Source: Paenibacillus radicis (ex Xue et al. 2023) (GTDB taxonomy: Bacteria; Bacillota; Bacilli; Paenibacillales; NBRC-103111). From it: 64,000 bases of DNA. The stretch covers positions 62,001 to 126,000 of the forward strand of contig NZ_JANQBD010000023.1 in the NCBI RefSeq assembly GCF_024722015.1. The letters are read 5' to 3'. Shown piece by piece: positions 1 to 7,862 of the stretch (position 1 is the stretch's first letter; the number at the start of each line of letters is the position of its first letter). The notes beneath the pieces are model-generated. The model saw nothing but the letters and a program-made list of their open reading frames with translations, searched no databases and was not told where the DNA came from. The translations under genes and the position numbers were made by a program.

Positions 1-870
1 AAATCGGTTATCGGGCATGATATTTCCGCGCTTCGCGAGCAATTCTACCTGCAAGCCGCGGGCGGTGTTGATTTAATCAAGGATGATGAAATTCTTTTTG
101 AGAACCCTTTGACCCCTATCGAAAAGCGGGTTGAAGCCTGCATAGAGGCTGCCGCTCAGTCCAAGCGTGAAACCGGACAAGAGCTGCTGTACGCTGTGAA
201 CTTGACAGGGTCAACCTTCGGCCTGATCGACCAAGCCCGCAAAGCGATTGCTCACGGGGCCAACGCATTGCTCTTTAACGTGCTGGCGTACGGCTTCGAT
301 GCGTTAAGCGAGCTTAGCCGCCATCCGGACATCAAGGTGCCTATTATGGCTCATCCAGCACTAGCGGGAGCCTTCTATCCGTCTACATATCACGGTATTT
401 CCGCAAACGTGCTGCTTGGCAAGCTGATGCGGTTAGCAGGAGCCGACCTTGTGCTATTCCCTTCCCCATATGGCTCCGTTGTAATGCCGCGTGAGGAAAA
501 TATGGCTATCAAGGAAGTGCTGCTTACAGAGCAAGCAAGCCGTTATATATATACCGGTTCAGGACATTCTGCCGACAACGAAGAAATTGTAGCCAATGAT
601 ACTGCTTTGCCATTAAAAACAAGCTTCCCCGTCCCTTCCGCAGGCATACATCCTGGACTGGTGCCGCTGATCCTGAAGGACTTTGGAGATCAAGTCATCG
701 TTAATGCCGGAGGAGGCGTGCATGGCCATCCTATGGGGGCAATTGCAGGTGGACAAGCTTTCCGACAAGCTATTGATGCTTGCCAAGCGGGAATCCCGCT
801 TCAACAATATGCCGATGCTCAGCATCCCGAGCTTCAAGCTGCTGTTAAACTGTGGGGAATTAAGGAATGA
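1..870 (+). CDS. mtnW: 2,3-diketo-5-methylthiopentyl-1-phosphate enolase (RuBisCO-like protein), 5' end missing
   Basis: MtnW tautomerises 2,3-diketo-5-methylthiopentyl-1-phosphate in the cytoplasmic methionine salvage pathway. The reading frame is open from base 1, so the N-terminal part lies outside the window. The frame carries LIKDDE at about 73-90; in RuBisCO-like proteins this lysine is carbamylated and the Asp/Glu pair binds Mg2+. A TTG at 109 could be taken for a start, but it lies downstream of this catalytic motif and is internal. Further family features are the HPALAGAF stretch and a Gly-rich phosphate-binding stretch (NAGGGVHGHP) near the C-terminus. The stop overlaps mtnX by 4 bp (ATGA), so the two are translationally coupled. 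Confidence 0.95.
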   Translation, partial: KSVIGHDISALREQFYLQAAGGVDLIKDDEILFENPLTPIEKRVEACIEAAAQSKRETGQELLYAVNLTGSTFGLIDQARKAIAHGANALLFNVLAYGFDALSELSRHPDIKVPIMAHPALAGAFYPSTYHGISANVLLGKLMRLAGADLVLFPSPYGSVVMPREENMAIKEVLLTEQASRYIYTGSGHSADNEEIVANDTALPLKTSFPVPSAGIHPGLVPLILKDFGDQVIVNAGGGVHGHPMGAIAGGQAFRQAIDACQAGIPLQQYADAQHPELQAAVKLWGIKE

Positions 871-1532
871 AGCGCACTCAGGTCATCTTCTGTGATTTTG
901 ACGGAACCATTACCGTTAATGATAACATTGTCGCAATCATGAAGCATTTTCAACCTGCAGGCTGGGATGTACTTGTCGAGCAGGTGATTTCCAAAACCAT
1001 TTCGATTCGGGAAGGCGTAGGCCGGATGTTCGCTCTTCTGCCAACCTCCCGCAAGCAAGAAGTCATTGATTACTCTATAAACAACGTAAAGATTCGGGAT
1101 GGCTTTAGCAAGCTGCTCGAATATTGCAAGCAACAAAACATCACGTTTCTTGTAACTAGCGGCGGAATTGATTTCTTTGTTTACCCCGTACTGTATGCTT
1201 TTCCAATTGTAAAAGAGAATATTTATTGCAACGCAAGCGATTTTAGCGGGAGTCATATTGAAATCGTATGGCCGCATGTTTGCGACGATCAATGCCATAA
1301 TAATTGCGGCATGTGCAAAACGACCATCATCCGCGGATACCCGAGCGATAAGTATGAACGGATTTTAATCGGCGACAGCGTAACTGATTTTGAAGGAGCC
1401 AAGCTGGCAGATACCGTATTCGCCCGCTCCCATTTAATTGATCTATGCAAAGATCTGGGGTTGAATTATTATCCTTTTGAAAATTTTCACGAAGTTATTG
1501 AACGACTAAAGGAGATGAACGAGCATGAGTGA
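867..1532 (+). CDS. mtnX: 2-hydroxy-3-keto-5-methylthiopentenyl-1-phosphate phosphatase
   Basis: This 221-residue HAD-superfamily phosphatase removes phosphate from the MtnW product to give the acireductone. The N-terminus has the HAD nucleophile motif DFDGTI (residues 10-15). A motif II-like TSGG lies near residue 97, and a late GDSVTDFEGA supplies the acidic metal ligands. A Cys/His cluster (CDDQCHNNCGMCK) in the cap region is typical of MtnX. It overlaps mtnW by 4 bp and mtnB by 8 bp, as expected for an mtnWXB operon. Length matches the Bacillus enzyme. Confidence 0.95.
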   Translation: MKRTQVIFCDFDGTITVNDNIVAIMKHFQPAGWDVLVEQVISKTISIREGVGRMFALLPTSRKQEVIDYSINNVKIRDGFSKLLEYCKQQNITFLVTSGGIDFFVYPVLYAFPIVKENIYCNASDFSGSHIEIVWPHVCDDQCHNNCGMCKTTIIRGYPSDKYERILIGDSVTDFEGAKLADTVFARSHLIDLCKDLGLNYYPFENFHEVIERLKEMNEHE

Positions 1533-2166
1533 AACACTTCGCCTGGAGGAGAAGCAGCAGGCTTTTTCCGAGCTAAGGGACATTAAAACAACGCTTGCCG
1601 CAAGAGGATGGTTTCCTGCAACAAGCGGTAATTTATCGATTAGGGTAGGCGACTTCACACCGGAACAATTTACTTTTGCTATAACCGCAAGCGGCAAGGA
1701 TAAATCCGTCAACACCCCCTCCGACTTTTTGTTAGTCAATGAGCAGGGAAAGCCCACTGACATTACCGGATTGAAGCCGTCCGCCGAGACATTAATTCAT
1801 TGTGAAATTTATCGGGCTACAGGCTGCGGCGCTATTTTTCATGTGCACACTGTTTTTAACAATCTGGTGTCGGAGCTGTTCTGGGAACGCAAATCGATTC
1901 CTGTTGATGGCGTTGAACTGATCAAAGGCTTCAATATTTGGGATGAGGAAGCTCAGATTGAAATCCCTATTCTCCCAAACTATACTGATATCCCACGTAT
2001 CGCCGAATTGGTCGAGAAAGCGATTGTACCTCGTATTCCCGGCATCATGCTGCGCAAGCATGGAATTTACGCTTGGGGCGCCAATGCATTTGAAGCGAAG
2101 CGCCATTTGGAAGCCTTTGAATTCTTGTTCGAATATGTGTACCGGCTTGAGCTTTTGAAAAAGTAA
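1525..2166 (+). CDS. mtnB: methylthioribulose-1-phosphate dehydratase
   Basis: MtnB dehydrates 5-methylthioribulose-1-phosphate to the diketo compound used by MtnW. It is a class II aldolase/adducin-fold zinc enzyme of 213 residues. The HVHT motif near residue 110 and a later histidine in LRKHGIYAWG are the expected metal ligands; TSGNLS near residue 34 is the phosphate-binding loop. The ATG at 1525 follows AAAGGAGATG inside the end of mtnX. In Bacillus subtilis the acireductone dioxygenase gene mtnD follows directly. Here it does not: a terminator and unrelated genes follow. Confidence 0.95.
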   Translation: MSETLRLEEKQQAFSELRDIKTTLAARGWFPATSGNLSIRVGDFTPEQFTFAITASGKDKSVNTPSDFLLVNEQGKPTDITGLKPSAETLIHCEIYRATGCGAIFHVHTVFNNLVSELFWERKSIPVDGVELIKGFNIWDEEAQIEIPILPNYTDIPRIAELVEKAIVPRIPGIMLRKHGIYAWGANAFEAKRHLEAFEFLFEYVYRLELLKK

Positions 2167-2197
2167 CGCCGTTATCCAGGATATATAGTTTCTCTGA

Positions 2198-2261
2198 AAT
2201 CCCCTTTTGATTATGTTCAACAGTGCAAGCTGTCGTCTTTAATCAAGTATGGGGATTTTTT
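2198..2261 (+). terminator. rho-independent terminator of the mtn operon
   Basis: Arms AATCCCC..TTGATTA (2198-2213) and TAATCAA..GGGGATT (2240-2256) pair with a small bulge and are followed by a T-run at 2255-2261. The loop is long (26 nt). It sits 31 bp after the mtnB stop. Confidence 0.7.
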
Positions 2262-2357
2262 ACGCTACAAAAAAATTTAATACGGTATAGCTCGCTTCCT
2301 TCCCTTGTGCTATTATGGTAGAAATTTACTTGCAAAAGAAATGAGGGACCGTACCGT

Positions 2358-2900
2358 ATGGACAGCCAAGTCTATATAATTAAACCGTCTATTGATTACC
2401 AGGATGCTTACATTTCCTTCTATCAGGACTGGATAAACAGCGGAGAAAACATAGTGCCTTGGGTTGTTGGTAAAGACCCCACTGATTTTCCAGCTATGCT
2501 TCAATTTCTTTCGGAAGAAGCTAAGGAAGAACTGCTCCCTGAGGGCTGGGTGCCCGCATCTACCTACTGGTTAATGGATACAGCGAATAAAGTTGTTGGA
2601 GCCGTCAACATTCGTCATCGCTTAAACGAGAAGTTATTAAACAGCGGCGGACATATCGGATACGGCATTTGCCCATCAGAGCGACGCAAAGGATACGCTA
2701 CCCTCCTGCTATCTTTGGCTTTGCAGCAAACAGCTGAATTGGGCTTGCAAAAGGTACTCGTTGTTTGTGATAAAGGAAATACCGGTTCCGAGAGGACCAT
2801 TCTGAAAAATGGCGGTGTATTCGAGTCCGAGTTTATTGAAGAAAATGGAAATTGTATCCGAAGATTTTGGATTGATGTTAAAGAAAGGATTCGTCCCTAA
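2358..2900 (+). CDS. GNAT family N-acetyltransferase
   Basis: This 180-residue protein has the GNAT fold signature. The acetyl-CoA pyrophosphate loop is seen as PSERRKGYA near residues 111-119, preceded by the strand GGHIGYGICP and followed by a helix ending at LGLQKVLVVCD. GNAT enzymes transfer an acetyl group from acetyl-CoA to an amine; the substrate cannot be read from the sequence. The ATG at 2358 has only a weak upstream GAGGGA. The stop overlaps the next gene by one base (TAATG), so both are probably co-translated. Confidence 0.85.
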   Translation: MDSQVYIIKPSIDYQDAYISFYQDWINSGENIVPWVVGKDPTDFPAMLQFLSEEAKEELLPEGWVPASTYWLMDTANKVVGAVNIRHRLNEKLLNSGGHIGYGICPSERRKGYATLLLSLALQQTAELGLQKVLVVCDKGNTGSERTILKNGGVFESEFIEENGNCIRRFWIDVKERIRP

Positions 2901-3445
2901 TGAAAATCGGTTTAGTAAGACATTTTAGAGTATTGAAGCAATTGCCGGAAAAAAGATGGATCTCTCCTGAAGAGCTGACGCGATGGTTTGATGAATACGA
3001 TACCTGTGACATAGAAATTGGACAAACGGATTTGTCCAGCGTGGAGTGGAAACGTTGTTATTCCAGTGATTTACCAAGAGCAGCAGCAACGGCCCAAACC
3101 ATTTTTAATGGTGAAATTATATTTATGAAGGATTTAAGGGAGATACACTATCCCCTGTTTAGTAAAATGATTAATCAGCCCTTGCCTTTTATGCTATGGG
3201 CCATTTTAATTAGAACCGCATGGTTTATCAACCATAAATGCTTAACCGAAAATAAAGCGGATGTTCAAAGCCGTATAAACGCCGCTCTGGATCATATTCT
3301 AAAGCCGGAGTTTGAAGAGGATGTCCTTATTGTCAGTCATGGAGCTCTGATGATGAATATGAGGAAGGAATTAATCCGTAGAGGCTTCAGTGGGCCTAAA
3401 TTCAGTACTCCGGAAAATGGAAAGCTTTATTTATTTGAAAAGTAG
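2900..3445 (+). CDS. histidine phosphatase family protein (phosphoglycerate mutase-like)
   Basis: This 181-residue protein has the layout of the histidine phosphatase superfamily. The phosphorylated histidine is in LVRHF (residues 5-9), an arginine follows in SDLPRAAATA, an acidic residue lies in LREIHYP, and the second catalytic histidine is in IVSHGALM near the C-terminus. The usual RHG is RHF here, which occurs in divergent members. All four catalytic positions are present, so it is probably active. Substrate unknown. It is coupled by TAATG to the upstream acetyltransferase. Confidence 0.85.
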   Translation: MKIGLVRHFRVLKQLPEKRWISPEELTRWFDEYDTCDIEIGQTDLSSVEWKRCYSSDLPRAAATAQTIFNGEIIFMKDLREIHYPLFSKMINQPLPFMLWAILIRTAWFINHKCLTENKADVQSRINAALDHILKPEFEEDVLIVSHGALMMNMRKELIRRGFSGPKFSTPENGKLYLFEK

Positions 3446-3470
3446 TGACAGCTTCCGGATCATTATTCTA

Positions 3471-3516
3471 TGCACTCATGCCAATCCAGCGCGGATGGGG
3501 CACAAGCATGAGTGCA
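3471..3516. repeat. perfect inverted repeat between convergent genes
   Basis: TGCACTCATGC (3471-3481) and GCATGAGTGCA (3506-3516) are perfect complements. A second small hairpin (ATCC..GGAT) lies inside. There is no T-run on either side, so it is not a standard intrinsic terminator, but its place between the convergent phosphatase and helD fits a bidirectional stop or processing site. Confidence 0.6.
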
Positions 3517-3556
3517 TATGCAACCTCTAGTTATTCCGCATGTTTAACCTCAATTT

Positions 3557-5920
3557 CTATGAAACCGGAAACGGCTCAAATTGATACGTTTGCGGATTTT
3601 GAGTAAGGATAAACGGACTTAACTCCCCTACAGCATAAACGTGAAGAAGGTGCATCGCACGTGTGCAGGCGGTGTAGAATAGCTTACGTTCATTTTCACG
3701 GCTATATTGCTCCTTAGAGGCGTCATATATAATAACCGCGTCAAATTCCACCCCTTTAGCCAAATAAGCTGGAATTACCAGAGTCCCCTTCTCGAAAGTT
3801 GGAGTGAACTGTGTTACCAAATTCAGCTCGAGTTTCTCGCTTAACTCAGCATATAACTCTTGGCTTTGGGCAGCCGTTTTACATATGACAGCAATCGACT
3901 CGTAACCATTCTTCTGAAGGGCTTCTATATCAGAGGCGACTTTAGCATTCAAACTTGCACAATCAAGCACTGACGTAACCAACGGGCGCTCTCCACTTCT
4001 GTTGAAGGGTTCAATCAAATCCCCTCCGGGTACCATTCCCCTGGTAAACTCAACGATTTGCTGTGTGGAGCGATAGCTTCGAGTCAATCGGATAAGCTCC
4101 GTTTGCTCTGGACCGTACAATGCCGTTAGCGGCTCTATATCAGCCAGCGCTGACGAATGCGCATAAATCGCCTGGTTCAAATCACCCAGCGCAGTCATTC
4201 TTGAGCGCGGAAACAGCCGCTTTAAAAATTCAAGCTGGAATGGCGAATAATCCTGAGCTTCATCGACGATGACATGCCTTACGGAAGTGTTGGTTTGGAA
4301 GCCTAATATCAACTCCTGCAAGTACAAGTACGGGGTTGCATCCTCATAGGTAAGCTTCGACTTCTCAAGCAGCGCTATAGTCTCACGGCAAATATCCTGC
4401 CAATAATCAGGTAGGGCGTCTGTCCCGACTACACGCTCAAATAGCTGATCATTAGTGAACAGCTGCGCATACAGCTTACGTACATCAACGAAGCTGAGCC
4501 GTTTGGTCCGCTTGCGAAGCGGCTTCAGCTCTTCATTGACAATAGACCTGGCCAGCAGTTCCTTCTCTTTATCGAAATCATCGAACGTATCCTCCTTACC
4601 CTTCCGAGCTTGACGCATCCTCTTATAGGACCGAAGATAATCCTCAGGCTCAAGCAGCTCCATCCTATCCTCAACCCAACCCTCCTTCCATTCCTGCTCC
4701 TCAAACGCGGCAATTTCTTTTAACAGCCATTCCTTGAGCAGAACAACCCGGTTAGGCAAACGTATAGCTGGATCGTACGAGTAAAACTTTTCAGCAATAG
4801 CTTTCTGAGACGCAATTATACGACCACGGAACCTTACTGGTTTAAAGATCATGCCTTCCTTCTCCAGTAACTCCTTATAACCCCCAAGTGCCGCTAAATA
4901 CTCAGCAGAAGCTTTATATCGGATCGAGCTCATTCTCGCCAGGTAAGTACGATCCAATGCAGCAGTTAATACATACTCCATTTGATTGAACGGGCTCTCC
5001 ACTTGAAATTGCGTACCGAGACGTTTCTCCAAATATTCTTGAAACGTTGATTGCTGCATGTTCTCTTCACCAAGCTCGGGAAGAACGGTGGAAACATAAC
5101 TATTGAACATCGGATTGGGTGAAAATAGAACCATTTGATCCGCTTGCAAATTTTCCCTATGTTTATATAAGAGATAGGCTACTCGCTGTAGTGCTGCCGA
5201 CGTTTTCCCGCTGCCTGCTGCCCCCTGAACCACTAACATACGGCTTCGGTCATTGCGAATGATTTGATTTTGCTCCTTCTGAATAGTGGCGACAATACTT
5301 CTCATTTGGGCATCAGAGCTTCGGCTAAGCACCTGCTGCAGCAGCTCATCGCCAATAGTTACACCTGTATCAAACATTAGCCGGATGCTGCGGTCGCGAA
5401 TTATAAATTGCCTTTTTAACGACATAATCCCTCTGATCTCACCAACGGGTGTTTCAAATGCCGCTGACCCTGGACCATAATCGTAGTAAAGACTTGATAT
5501 GGGAGCACGCCAATCATAAACCAGATACGTTTGTTCATCCTCATCCAAATAGGAGGCGATTCCCAAATAAATACGTTCTTCCAGCTCCTGACCCTCTTCT
5601 TTAAAATCTATTCGCCCAAAATAAGGAGATTTAATCAAGCGCTGAAGCTTCCCGAGTACGGCTGCAGCTTGGCGGTAGCTTCGTTCGCGCTCCGATAATA
5701 CCTCTGCCTGCTGCCTCATGCTTGAATAGGTCTCTGCCCTATCCTCGTGAGTGCTGACATTGATGCTAACATCGTCCCAGAAATGCTTGCGGATATTTAC
5801 AACTTCAGTTCTAACATGACCTGCTTCTTGCTCCAATGTATCCATGCGCCCAGCCATTTTATTAGTTACCTCGTTCACACGCTCTTGTTCTAAACGCCAT
5901 TCGAGTTCGGTCACATTCAT
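3557..5920 (-). CDS. helD: RNA polymerase recycling ATPase HelD (UvrD-like helicase superfamily)
   Basis: HelD removes stalled RNA polymerase from DNA or nucleic acid using ATP. The 787-residue length is close to B. subtilis HelD (774). The N-terminus is a long charged coiled coil (about residues 1-95), the arm that in HelD enters the polymerase secondary channel. Walker A is GAAGSGKT at residues 233-240, Walker B is IVDEAQDYSP in the middle, and late UvrD-type motifs include LTRSYRST and AYLAKGVEFDAVI. The ATG at 5920 is preceded by AGAGG at a spacing of 8. Single gene, convergent with the phosphatase gene. Confidence 0.93.
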   Translation of the reverse strand: MNVTELEWRLEQERVNEVTNKMAGRMDTLEQEAGHVRTEVVNIRKHFWDDVSINVSTHEDRAETYSSMRQQAEVLSERERSYRQAAAVLGKLQRLIKSPYFGRIDFKEEGQELEERIYLGIASYLDEDEQTYLVYDWRAPISSLYYDYGPGSAAFETPVGEIRGIMSLKRQFIIRDRSIRLMFDTGVTIGDELLQQVLSRSSDAQMRSIVATIQKEQNQIIRNDRSRMLVVQGAAGSGKTSAALQRVAYLLYKHRENLQADQMVLFSPNPMFNSYVSTVLPELGEENMQQSTFQEYLEKRLGTQFQVESPFNQMEYVLTAALDRTYLARMSSIRYKASAEYLAALGGYKELLEKEGMIFKPVRFRGRIIASQKAIAEKFYSYDPAIRLPNRVVLLKEWLLKEIAAFEEQEWKEGWVEDRMELLEPEDYLRSYKRMRQARKGKEDTFDDFDKEKELLARSIVNEELKPLRKRTKRLSFVDVRKLYAQLFTNDQLFERVVGTDALPDYWQDICRETIALLEKSKLTYEDATPYLYLQELILGFQTNTSVRHVIVDEAQDYSPFQLEFLKRLFPRSRMTALGDLNQAIYAHSSALADIEPLTALYGPEQTELIRLTRSYRSTQQIVEFTRGMVPGGDLIEPFNRSGERPLVTSVLDCASLNAKVASDIEALQKNGYESIAVICKTAAQSQELYAELSEKLELNLVTQFTPTFEKGTLVIPAYLAKGVEFDAVIIYDASKEQYSRENERKLFYTACTRAMHLLHVYAVGELSPFILTQNPQTYQFEPFPVS

Positions 5921-5978
5921 ATAATCGCCTCTCTTTCAATGGGATGTGAATCGAAAACAGCAAAATTAAAAACCAATT

Positions 5979-6007
5979 TGACAACCTGATCGCAATGTGT
6001 TATTGTT
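5979..6007 (+). promoter_or_regulatory. sigma-A-like promoter with no annotated gene downstream
   Basis: TTGACA at 5979-5984, a 17-bp spacer and TATTGT at 6002-6007 form a good housekeeping promoter on the plus strand. No plus-strand gene follows: pyrE lies beyond on the other strand. Confidence 0.5.
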
Positions 6008-6013
6008 ATTGTA

Positions 6014-6110
6014 GGAAAAACTTGATTTTTATTTTTTTAATATTTTTAAACGACAATGCCTATTTTAACACCCCAAACTTCCGAAATCAACAGGAAGTTA
6101 TTTTTGTTTT
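6014..6110 (+). ncRNA. candidate small RNA of about 100 nt (orphan promoter to terminator)
   Basis: A plus-strand transcript from the promoter at 5979-6007 would start near 6014. It would end at a hairpin with arms AACTTCC (6076-6082) and GGAAGTT (6093-6099), followed by ATTTTTGTTTT to 6110. The stretch is A/T-rich and holds no reasonable reading frame. It lies divergent to helD (start 5920), so it may instead be a leader or antisense transcript. Prediction from sequence pattern only. Confidence 0.35.
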
Positions 6111-6148
6111 CGCTGCGACCAGTCTTTAACAATCCGTTTTATCCATAC

Positions 6149-6193
6149 AAAAAAAGCCTTAGTCTTTTTAAGTTAAAAGACTAAGGCTTTTTA
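6149..6193 (-). terminator. terminator of the pyr operon
   Basis: AAAAAGCCTTAGTCTTTT (6151-6168) pairs perfectly with AAAAGACTAAGGCTTTTT (6175-6192). On the minus strand this stem is followed by a run of at least seven T. It lies 35 bp after the pyrE stop and could also work on the plus strand. Confidence 0.9.
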
Positions 6194-6227
6194 TATTCTA
6201 TTTTAGCATGCCGCCATCCATATATGC

Positions 6228-6884
6228 TTATTTCCCATACTCACTTGGATTCAATCTCCATGCTTGCAGGGCCTGCAGGTCTTGCTGTTGTATGCTGCCT
6301 TGCTTCAAAGCTACATCCAGAAGTACGCTATAATTGGTCAACGTTTCGAATGGAACCCCTGCTTCATTAAATGCCGCTGCCGCTTTTTCAAACTGGTAGG
6401 AGAAAATTCCAAGTACAGACAATGTTTTCGCACCAACGTCATTGACGGCCTGAGCCACCTTCAACGAGCTGCCTCCAGTTGAAATCAGATCCTCGATTAC
6501 AACGGTCTTTTGTCCGGGCTGAATTGCGCCTTCGATCAGATTTTCTTTACCGTGGCCTTTCGCCTTATCACGAACATATACCATCGGTAAATTCAGCTTT
6601 TGGGCTACCCAAGCCGCATGAGGGATGCCGCCAGTCGCCGCCCCTGCAATAACTTCTGCTTCGGGGAAATTGTCACGGATCAGTGACACGAAACCCTCGG
6701 CTATCAAGTCGCGAATTTCGGGATAAGAGATTGTTAAACGGTTGTCGCAGTAAATTGGAGATTTCAAGCCAGAGGTCCAGGTGAAAGGCTGCTGCGGCCT
6801 CAACGCTACCGCTTGAATTTGCAGCAAGGCAGAAGCAACTTTCTCAGAAAGCTGGGGATTGATCGTAATAGTAAGGGAACTCAT
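6228..6884 (-). CDS. pyrE: orotate phosphoribosyltransferase
   Basis: PyrE condenses orotate with PRPP to give OMP, the fifth step of UMP synthesis. The 218-residue protein shows the PRPP-binding motif as VVIEDLISTGGS near residue 122, preceded by the flexible catalytic loop KAKGHGKEN. The start chosen is the ATG at 6884, preceded by AAAGGAG at a spacing of 9-10. An upstream in-frame extension to 7130 overlaps pyrF and lacks family similarity. It is the last gene of the operon, 53 bp after pyrF and just before the terminator. Confidence 0.95.
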   Translation of the reverse strand: MSSLTITINPQLSEKVASALLQIQAVALRPQQPFTWTSGLKSPIYCDNRLTISYPEIRDLIAEGFVSLIRDNFPEAEVIAGAATGGIPHAAWVAQKLNLPMVYVRDKAKGHGKENLIEGAIQPGQKTVVIEDLISTGGSSLKVAQAVNDVGAKTLSVLGIFSYQFEKAAAAFNEAGVPFETLTNYSVLLDVALKQGSIQQQDLQALQAWRLNPSEYGK

Positions 6885-6937
6885 AGAACATCTCTCCTTT
6901 GATAAAATAATGGCTGGGGCAATGCTAGCTAGGCTTA

Positions 6938-7675
6938 CTATTGAATCGATTCGATGATTTGCTCTAGAGCAGCACGCGGATTGTCTGCCGCCGTAATCGG
7001 ACGACCGATAACCACATAATCCGTACCTTGGGCAAAAGCCTCGGGCGGCGTCATTACACGAGACTGATCTCCGATTGACGCTCCCGCAGGTCTGATTCCA
7101 GGTGTAACCGTTACGAAGCCGGAGCCGCAAGCAGCTTTAATCCGGGTTACTTCGAGTGGTGAAGCGACAACACCGTCCAAGCCAGAGGCTAGAGCTAACT
7201 TCGCATAGCTAATTACAGCCTCCTCTACCGTTCCAGCGATGCCAATTTCGTCATTCATAACGGTCTGACTCGTACTGGTTAACTGTGTTACACCGATGAC
7301 TATCGGTTTTAAGCCTCCATTTGCAATCCCGCCTCCGGCGAGTGCCTTGTCGACACCTTCCAAAGCGGCCTCCATCATCCCTTTGCCTCCGGCAGCATGG
7401 ATATTGAACATATCCACTCCAAGCCTTGTTACGCTCTCAGAGCCGCCTTTGACCGTATTAGGAATGTCATGCATTTTCAGATCAAGGAACACCTTGTAGC
7501 CCTGCTCCTTCAAATCGAGCACAAATTGGGGACCAGCGCTGTAAAAGAGCTGCATTCCCACCTTCATGTAGCAAGGAATCCCTTGTAAGGATTGGACCAG
7601 CTTACGTGCATCTCCCGCTTCCGCGTAATCCAATGCCACCATAATACGTTCCGCCACATTCGTTTGAACTGTCAT
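6938..7675 (-). CDS. pyrF: orotidine 5'-phosphate decarboxylase
   Basis: PyrF decarboxylates OMP to UMP. The 245-residue protein has the active-site signature FLDLKMHDIPNT (about residues 63-74) with the alternating Lys/Asp network, and a phosphate loop near VTPGIRPAG. The ATG at 7675 follows TAGGAGGCG. It is separated from carB by 187 bp containing a strong inverted repeat. In B. subtilis pyrK and pyrD lie at this position; they are absent here, so dihydroorotate dehydrogenase must be encoded elsewhere. Confidence 0.96.
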   Translation of the reverse strand: MTVQTNVAERIMVALDYAEAGDARKLVQSLQGIPCYMKVGMQLFYSAGPQFVLDLKEQGYKVFLDLKMHDIPNTVKGGSESVTRLGVDMFNIHAAGGKGMMEAALEGVDKALAGGGIANGGLKPIVIGVTQLTSTSQTVMNDEIGIAGTVEEAVISYAKLALASGLDGVVASPLEVTRIKAACGSGFVTVTPGIRPAGASIGDQSRVMTPPEAFAQGTDYVVIGRPITAADNPRAALEQIIESIQ

Positions 7676-7757
7676 TTAATCGTCGCCTCCTACAAGATTT
7701 CTATGAAACTACTTCCTAAAGATTTGCTTAGCCTGCCGTCAAGCGGCCCAAGCAGAG

Positions 7758-7803
7758 GATTAGCACAGCGTCCCTTATATGTTACAGGGCTGCTGTGCTA
7801 ATC
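7758..7803. repeat. 12-bp perfect inverted repeat in the carB-pyrF spacer
   Basis: GATTAGCACAGC (7758-7769) and GCTGTGCTAATC (7792-7803) are perfect complements, with an inner CCCT/AGGG pair in the loop. The pyr transcript would fold here into a stable hairpin. No T-run follows on either strand, so an RNA processing or stability role fits better than termination. Confidence 0.6.
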
Positions 7804-7862
7804 TATAATGATGGCTATTTGCGCGCAACCATTACCTCAAGCACAGCAAGGCAGGTTATCAC

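Noticed and set aside
6884-7130. N-terminal extension of pyrE overlapping pyrF
   Set aside because: The extra residues are not like PyrE, and AAAGGAG precedes the ATG at 6884.
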